A stretch of 64,000 nt of DNA, taken from NCBI RefSeq assembly GCF_028476545.1, contig NW_026732380.1:822001-886000 (forward strand), given 5' to 3'. Source of the stretch: Physella acuta. Lineage: Eukaryota > Mollusca > Gastropoda > Physidae. Below are positions 57,634-64,000 of this stretch, in pieces (the stretch's first letter is position 1; every line of letters starts with the position of its first letter). The position numbers and the translations under genes are program-made. Under the pieces are notes generated by a model. That model had not been told where the DNA came from. It was given only the letters and a program-made list of their open reading frames with translations, and ran no database searches.

Positions 57634-58620
57634 GGTAATGCGAATCAACAAAAACCAGGAGGCCCCAGTGACAATAGATGGAAGACATGTAAATTATGTG
57701 GAAGAGTTTGTCTACCTTGGGGGGTCATCCATAAATGACGTCATGCTTTTTTTGACGATTTTTACCTCCCCCCTCCCCTCCGTCACACGTCGTACAAAAA
57801 GCCAGACCCCCCCCCCCTAAAATGACGTCACACCTTAGCCTGCAACCCCCCCCCCCCCTCAAAATTGCTGTTTAATTTTTCTTAAAACATCGTTATTTTT
57901 CGAAAATCTTGTCAGAACTCTGTCAACAGAGTATTTTGATCAATTTATATTTCAATTTATTAAAACCGTTTTCTAAAACGCGAAATAACGGCTAAAACTC
58001 GTTTTCTAACATTGTTTATTTATAATGCAAATAGTGACGTCAAATCATCTGAACCCCCTTCCTCCCACCCCCTCATCACACACCGTCACAAAATTACGGA
58101 CCCCACCTCCCCCTTACGAGTGTGACGTCATTTATGGACGACTTTTGGCAGCAATATTATGGCAATATCAGCAAATTAGGATACTTAACTCAAATGTCAA
58201 GGCAGTTTTGCTATATTATGGAGCAGAGACATGGAGAGTCACCTAGGCAAGCACATGAACAAATGCCTTAGAAATATTTTGAGACATGACAAAGTGCGGA
58301 TCATAGAATTATGGAGAAAAGCAAGGCAGGAGCCTATGACGGTGCAAATAAGAAGGAGGAAGTGGCGCTTGGTGGGACACACATTGCGAAAGGCTCACCC
58401 AAATGTGACACGCCAAGCGCTTGAGTGGAACTCCCAGGGAAAGCGGAAGATCAGAGGGCGCCCAAGACAGAACTGGAGGCGGAGTCTTCTCAAAGAACTG
58501 AAGCCAATAGGGATGTCTTGGGACACTGCAAAATTAATGGCCGAGGATCGGACACAATGGAAGGAAATGGTAGAGGCCCTATGTTCCATAAGGAGCAAAG
58601 AAGACAAAGTCAAGATAACT
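57634..58620 (+). pseudogene. LINE reverse-transcriptase 3' fragment
   Basis: Encodes the end of a non-LTR reverse transcriptase related to the one at 60549-62816: PVTIDGRHVNYVEEFVYLGG, then after a MITE insertion NSNVKAVLLYYGAETWRVT, and then GHTLRKAHPNVTRQALEWN and RGRPRQNWRRSLL up to about 58615. The upstream catalytic part is missing and the coding frame is broken near 58243 and by the MITE. It is a different subfamily from the longer copy, judging by the many residue differences. Confidence 0.85.
57720..58142. mobile_element. MITE family 3 inserted in LINE fragment
   Basis: Termini are GGTCATCCATAAATGACGTCA and its near inverse TGACGTCATTTATGGACGAC. Inside, GTGACGTCA-like words recur near 57825, 58034 and 58120, with C-rich tracts between. 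It splits the LINE frame between the YLGG and NSNVKAV segments. The superfamily was not determined. Confidence 0.75.
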
Positions 58621-59202
58621 GACCCCGAAGCCATCAAACAAAGTTGTACTATATTTTACCAAAAAGGTTTTGAATTTTTTTTCGCTGTACAAGAACTCCG
58701 TGATAATCTTCTGAAAACCCCACTTCATAGTAATTTGTTCTAACATCTTTGCGGATAATTTGTTTTTTAACCTAGATCTGCCATTTTCGTTTATATTTTC
58801 TGTGATAAAAATATAAAATGAAAACAACCAAATTGTTTTCTGTTTCTTTTTATTTTATTTAAAAAAAAATTGTTTTGTCACTGAAAATACTATAAACATC
58901 AAATATATCCAATCTTCAGTCCGAAAAAAACCTCACAATAAAGTTTGTATGACCACATTTATTTTTCATAAACAATATTTATACAACATTCGACAAAAAT
59001 TCGAGACTATTCACTTCTGCGTCAATTGATTCAAATTTTATGTCATATTGCATTGTCATTGGGTCTTGGCCTACTTGTCAAGTGTTAAAGAAATCGGTTT
59101 GTTAGAAGTTTAAAAAAACAAAAACCAGGCCAGCATATAAATAAATCACGGCATTTATAATTACACTGTGGTCACCCATATCTCTAGTGTAACCGGTGCA
59201 GT
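58621..59202. other. Intergenic, no gene seen
   Basis: AT-rich sequence downstream of the LINE fragment; nothing recognised. Confidence 0.55.
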
Positions 59203-59290
59203 GCGTTTCTTTCAGACATTTTTCTATGTGTTTCTGTGCGGGGGGGGGTGTAGGTAGACTTTCTTCGGGTGGTGGGGGCTGAGCCCTCCA
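59203..59290. mobile_element. MITE family 2, partial copy
   Basis: Starts CAGTGCGTTTCTTTCAGAC and keeps the GTAGACTTTCTTCGGG block; the other end is lost or rearranged. Confidence 0.6.
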
Positions 59291-59517
59291 CCAAATACTC
59301 CGAAGTGGTGGCCTGCCGCCAAGCTAAGAGGAAAGTGATCAACGTACATTCAAGATTTCATATGCAGCATACCTTGTGGTGTCTGGGTTGTAGTATAGTA
59401 TAGACAAACATGCGACCCATGACAATGGACTATGTAGTGCCGACATAGCTTACATTTAAATGACTCAAGTTCTAATGAAAGGTGACATTGATATTAACAC
59501 ACCAATGATTCTAGAAA

Positions 59518-59740
59518 TGAGGCAAAATATCTGGGTTCAAGTCAAAAGTACGTCCCTGAGTCCACCCAGCTCTGATTGGTACCTAACTCACGTTAGGGAG
59601 AGTAAAGGGGGCTCTGCATAATAGTGCTGCACTATCCCTTCTTATTCCGAGGTTACACATAAACTAGGAGATGAACTACTTCATTTGCCCCATGGACCGT
59701 CAGGTTTGAAAAGGGAACTTTACTTTACAAGATAAAAAGT
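59518..59740 (+). mobile_element. SINE-2, copy with decayed head
   Basis: Matches 46203-46475 from TCTGGGTTCAAGTC through GAGTCCACCCAGCTCTGATT, CTAACTCACGTTAGGGA and CACTATCCCTTCTTATTCCG. Confidence 0.8.
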
Positions 59741-60548
59741 AAGGGTCTGAGGATTCAATATATTTCGAACCAGCCAAGAATTATTTGAAATATAGATCTA
59801 CGCCTTTGTTCTGACCTAATCTAGGTAAGTATATCTACTTCTTAGGTCAAGGCACGGACACGTCGACCGATTTGTTTTAAATTGACCTAGACTCTAGATC
59901 TTTATTTTAGATTATTTTATCTGGCGCCCCCGATACTGGAGGAAGTGCGGTGTCTGCTAGATCTGAGTTTCATAACTAGTTTTTCTAAAATACACCTAGA
60001 ATCTAGTCATTCTAGTGATCTAAATCGAAAACGATTGATTTTGGTCGGTAAGTTTAAACTTTAAGTTCTACACATCAAAACAAACTGAGAACATAACTTA
60101 TTAAAATAATTAGGCCTAAATAGATCTATAAACTATAAGTAAATAATAAGTAAATATTAAATAAGTTTAAGTTTAAAAGGCAGCGTGAGATAAATAATAA
60201 ATAAGTAATAATCATTAATGTCACATTAATGTGTAGTTGTGTAGGCCTAGATTCTAGTTAAAGACAAAAGTACTAACTAAAGTAGTCTGGAGTCTTACTA
60301 TTCTATAGTCCCCTATAGGCCTAATACTAATATAATATAATACTATTTTTATTATCTCCTCCTATCATATAATCAGTAGACTCAGTAGAGCTAAATTCTA
60401 ATTCTTAGGCTTACGCCCTACATTATTTATTAACATTACATAAACTAAACTTTTACTAAACTGAACTCAGATACTGAGTATAGAAGACAGTATTAGTATG
60501 GCATATAATTTAAATATGTCCATGATTTAGCTAGTAAAGATCTAGAAC
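59741..60548. other. Intergenic, no gene seen
   Basis: AT-rich with AGATCTAG and TAGGCCTA words; no gene or classified repeat recognised. Confidence 0.55.
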
Positions 60549-62816
60549 TCATCATCATCATCACTCCTTTGTGGCCCCTGGGGAGCAAAGGGCTGCAACC
60601 ACAGATCTCCAGCGGACTCGGTTTTGGGCTGCTCCTCTAATCTGTGCCCATAAAAGCCCAGCTGTTTTCGCCTCTTCCTCAACCGTTCTCTTCCATGTTT
60701 TCCTTGGCCGGCCCACCCTCCTTTTCCGCTGGGAATTCCAGTCCAATGCATGTTTTGTGATGTTTTCTTTTTCTTTTCTTAGCGTGTGTCCAATCCATCC
60801 CCATTTACGGGCCTTGACGTCTTTCTCTATTGGCTGTTGCTTTAAAATTTGCCACAGGTTTTGTTTGATATTTTGTCTGGCCATCTTATTTTGAGTATAT
60901 GTTGTAAGCATTTGTTTACGAACGCCTGTAGCCTATCAGTATTTGTCTTCGTAACCCTCCAGGTCTGCGAGCCATAGGGTAGCACTGCCTTAACATTTGT
61001 GTTGAAAATCCCAATTTTGCTCCGGAGTGACAGGGCCGTGGACCTCCACATCGGGCGCAGTGAGTTGAAGGCACATCTAGCCTTGTTGATACAGCATTTT
61101 ATGTCCTCGTCTGCTCCCCCGTCTTTATTGATCACGCTTCCCAGATACGTGAATGTGTTTGTTTCTCGTAAATCTTCTCCATTTAGCTGTATGGGCAGGT
61201 CCTGGCTGTTATTGATTCTGATGACCTCTGTTTTATTTTTATTGATTTTTAGTCCAATTTTGGAGGCTTCTTCAGACAGCTGATTTAGTTTGGCTTGCGT
61301 GTGTTGATGCTTATGAGAAAGTAGGCAGATGTCATCGGCAAAATCAAGATCCTCCAACCTTTTTGTGAAACTCCACTGGATTCCTGTGTCGTTTTTTGTG
61401 GCCCTCAGCATGATCCAGTCGATTACCATCAAGAATATCATTGGCGATAGCATACATCCCTGTCTTACTCCCGTCGTCACCGTGAATGGTTTCGTTAGCT
61501 TTCCCTTGTGTATTACCTGACTGGTGGAGTCTTCATATAGTTTCTGTGTGATAGATATAAATTTTTTGGGTATTCCATAGTGGCTCATTAACTTCCAGAT
61601 AGCATCTCTATTCACACTGTCAAACGCCTTTTCGAAGTCGACAAAAGTCATGTATAAGGGGGATTGCCACTCAAGGGACTGTTCGATAATGATGCGCAGC
61701 GTGGCGATGTGGTTAGTACATGACCTGTCCTGACGAAAACCAGCCTGTTCTTGTCTCAGCTTTTTGTCCAAGGCATCTCTAAGTCTCTCTAGGATGATTC
61801 TTGTCAGCACCTTACTTGGAACTGAAAGAAGCATTATCCCTCTCCAGTTGCATTGTGTCAGGTCTCCCTTCTTTAGCAGTTTTATCAGGTATCCCGGTTT
61901 CCAGTCAGATGGGATTATCTCTTCTTCCCAAATCTGCTTAAGTAGAGGATGTAGTGTGTCTGCTGATATGGCTGGGTCTGCCTTGAGTGCCTCTGGTGGG
62001 ATGCCGTCCGGGCCAGCTGCTTTGCCATTTTTCATGTTTTTTATTGCTCTTATTGTTTCTAACTTTGTGGGTGGATCTGTACACACATCTAGTAGGTGAT
62101 TTGCAGGTGGTATATCGGGGATGTTTGATGAAAGAGGATGGTTTAAAATCTCATAAAAGTGCTGTACCCATCTGTCTCTCTGTTCTTTGTCACTTGTTAA
62201 GATATTTCCTACTTTATCCTTTACTGGTTTGTTGGGATTAATGTTCTTGCCTGATAGTGTCCTGGTTACTTCATAGAGCCTCTTCATTTTTCCTTGTCGA
62301 GCCGCAGTTTCTGCCTCCTCTATCATCTCCTGTATGAACTGTCTTTTGTCTTCTTTTGCACTTTTCCTGACCATGCGATTTACTTCACAATAATGTGTTC
62401 TGAGGTTTATTTTCTCTTTTTCATCCTTACATTTGTTAATCTTCTGCTTTATCTCTTTTCTATCTTCAATTTTGGCCCATGTCTCTGTTGTGATCCATTC
62501 TTTTTGTTCATTTTTTCTTCTCCCCAATATGTCAGTGCATGTTGACTTCCATAATTCCTGTATTCCTAGCCATTTTTGCTCTACTGTTTCCTCTGCCAGG
62601 CTGGAGAGTGCTTCATATCTATTTTTTTACTGCACAGTTAAAGTCTTCCTTTATTTTTGGACACCTAAGATATGTTGTATTGAATTTAAAGTGCGGTTTA
62701 TCAGCTCGATCCCTGTAGGATTTTAGTTTTAATTTTAGTATTGCAACCACGAGTTGGTGATCTGAGGCTGCATCTGCACATAAGCTAGTAATGTGCGGAA
62801 GAGGAAACCAAGGAAA
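60549..62816 (-). mobile_element. 5'-truncated LINE with reverse transcriptase
   Basis: Non-LTR retrotransposon on the minus strand. The start (near 62816) keeps only the end of an APE-type endonuclease (ITSLCADAASDHQLV, with the SDH motif). Then come the reverse transcriptase, with NGKAAGPDGIPPEALK, FVDFEKAFDSVNR, GVRQGCMLSP and the catalytic FADD in LDFADDICLLSH, and a C-terminal part with WGWIGHTLRK and RRVGRPRKTWKR ending at the stop 60561-60563. The 3' tail is (TGA)n at 60549-60563. The main frame covers 60842-62527. One frameshift near 60840-60900 and at least one in the endonuclease part break the gene. Clade not assigned. Confidence 0.9.
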
Positions 62817-62863
62817 AGGGCTTTAATATGAGTATATTTTCAGATATTTTTTTTATAAAATAC

Positions 62864-63215
62864 TAGCGTGTTATAGAAAGTCCCAGGATAGCCTGGGGCA
62901 AATCGTACCCAGTTTATGAGTTTAATGAATGACTATAATACTACTTCTTATCCATATTCTATCACAATATTTAAAGCGAACATATGAGTCATAGTGCTAC
63001 CATGATATCCCGGGCGTCAAATCGCACCCTGCCGGGGCGCTGCTCGTAAGAAATTGAAATTTTTTCCTGCAGAAACCTTCCCAGGAGTATTCTCAACAAC
63101 TTCCCAAAGTTTCATGGTGATGAGTTGAAAGGTGTAGCAATGCATAAAAGACAAATAAAATCTGACGAAATACATTAGGACGGTTTCGTCCATGCTTTAC
63201 CAATCCTATATTCTT
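62864..63215 (-). mobile_element. Helitron-like remnant
   Basis: CTAG near 62862-62866 is followed by GGATAGCCTGGGGC, TTTAATGAATGACTATAATAC and a second block at 63010. The order and words resemble the part of Helitron copy A at 23210-23340. Another block (CAAAGTTTCATGGTGATGAG) is a phrase style common in such repeats. Ends are uncertain. Confidence 0.4.
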
Positions 63216-63271
63216 AGACACGTGACCTTGTTTTCTAAAACTGAATTATTTAATTGTAAACTTTGTAAACA

Positions 63272-63306
63272 ATGCCATCTATCTATCTATCTTCTATCTA
63301 TATATC
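63272..63306. repeat. (CTAT)n microsatellite
   Basis: Short imperfect CTAT repeat. Confidence 0.85.
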
Positions 63307-64000
63307 GATGGTCTCGGGCGCAAACCGTCTAACTAAAAAAATCTATTTTCTTTTTTTTTTACATAAATCAAAAGCCAGTATTATTCCCCATAATGCCTTA
63401 ACCCTTTATTTACGGAATTAAGTTCTGAATGAAATTTTTTCTTAATCAATGTGTTATCATATTGCTTTTGGCACATTTAAAGCATATGTCGAAGGAAATT
63501 TCGTTTCATAAATTTTTAATGGCCCAAACATATATTGGTACTTATAAGTACCGTCAGGAATGTAGGGCATTTTTTCCAAAAAAATTTTTTTTTTACAAAA
63601 CAGGAACATACGATACCATTTAGTAACTAATAACATGGCAATGATTATAAAAATCATTTTTGTAATTTTCACACATAAATACAGAACAAAAGTGTATTTT
63701 GAGTACGATTTTTACTGAATTTTCTATCGGAACACATCTTAGACCTCAAACACAGCAAAAGTTGCCAACATGTCATGCTCCCTCATTCTTAATTGTGGTC
63801 TTTCTGGTGTAGCAACGGTTGCCGGACTGAACATGCTTTTTCTGGAAGCTTCCAATAGCTATTATAATGAGCCGCATGAACAAACAAAAGCCTAGTCATT
63901 CAGCACACAACTAGTGCCTACTGGTAATACTAGTCATAACATTCTAGTAGGCTACAATTATACAAGTCTACACTACAGTGTAAAGTTCATAAATAGAAGT
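63307..64000. other. Intergenic, no gene seen
   Basis: AT-rich; short open frames without recognisable domains. A less AT-rich patch at 63770-63850 was examined and not recognised. Confidence 0.5.

Noticed and set aside
60571-62726. Plus-strand open frames over 60.6-62.7 kb
   Set aside because: They are shadows of the minus-strand LINE reverse transcriptase.

Overview
The window is nuclear DNA of an invertebrate animal, most likely a mollusc and probably a gastropod. This is inferred from AT-rich introns with normal GT-AG splice sites, clear animal orthologues, tRNA-derived SINEs, Helitrons, MITEs and a LINE, and from frequent short palindromic words such as TAGATCTAGA and TAGGCCTA. No bacterial or organellar features are present. 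The species was not identified.

Three host genes were reconstructed exon by exon. PXMP4 (minus strand, 19178-22545, four coding exons, 201 residues) is a peroxisomal membrane protein of the Tim17/22/23-PMP24 family. ABCB8 (plus strand, 32765-41770 in 16 certain exons, plus a tentative first exon at 31798-31838) is a mitochondrial inner-membrane ABC half-transporter. LIN9 (minus strand, 42066-56882, 17 exons, 535 residues) is a subunit of the MuvB core of the DREAM/MMB cell-cycle transcription complexes. ABCB8 and LIN9 lie tail to tail with stop codons 295 bp apart, and their poly(A) signals suggest overlapping 3' ends. The three genes share no pathway; each works in a different compartment (peroxisome, mitochondrion, nucleus).

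The first 14.3 kb holds no recognisable gene. It has a 24-bp minisatellite, a CA-rich minisatellite split by a MITE with an exact 8-bp target duplication, and a 10.6-kb satellite of 43- and 47-bp monomers that grew by large segmental duplications (offsets of 2450 and 1684 bp). The 22.6-31.7 kb stretch between PXMP4 and ABCB8 is a nest of transposable elements: a Helitron, hAT-type MITEs, SINEs and a Ginger-like integrase transposon. The ends of the Ginger-like element abut (TA)n microsatellites at all three junctions visible. LIN9 introns carry a second Helitron copy, a SINE, a foldback element and another TIR element.

From 57 to 64 kb there are MITE fragments, a LINE fragment interrupted by a MITE, a SINE, and a 2.3-kb 5'-truncated LINE on the minus strand (60549-62816). 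No convincing new gene system was seen. The most notable items are the satellite architecture, the integrase transposon/TA-repeat association, the matching foldback and Helitron structures, and E2F- and CHR-like motifs directly upstream of LIN9, which would suit feedback by its own complex.
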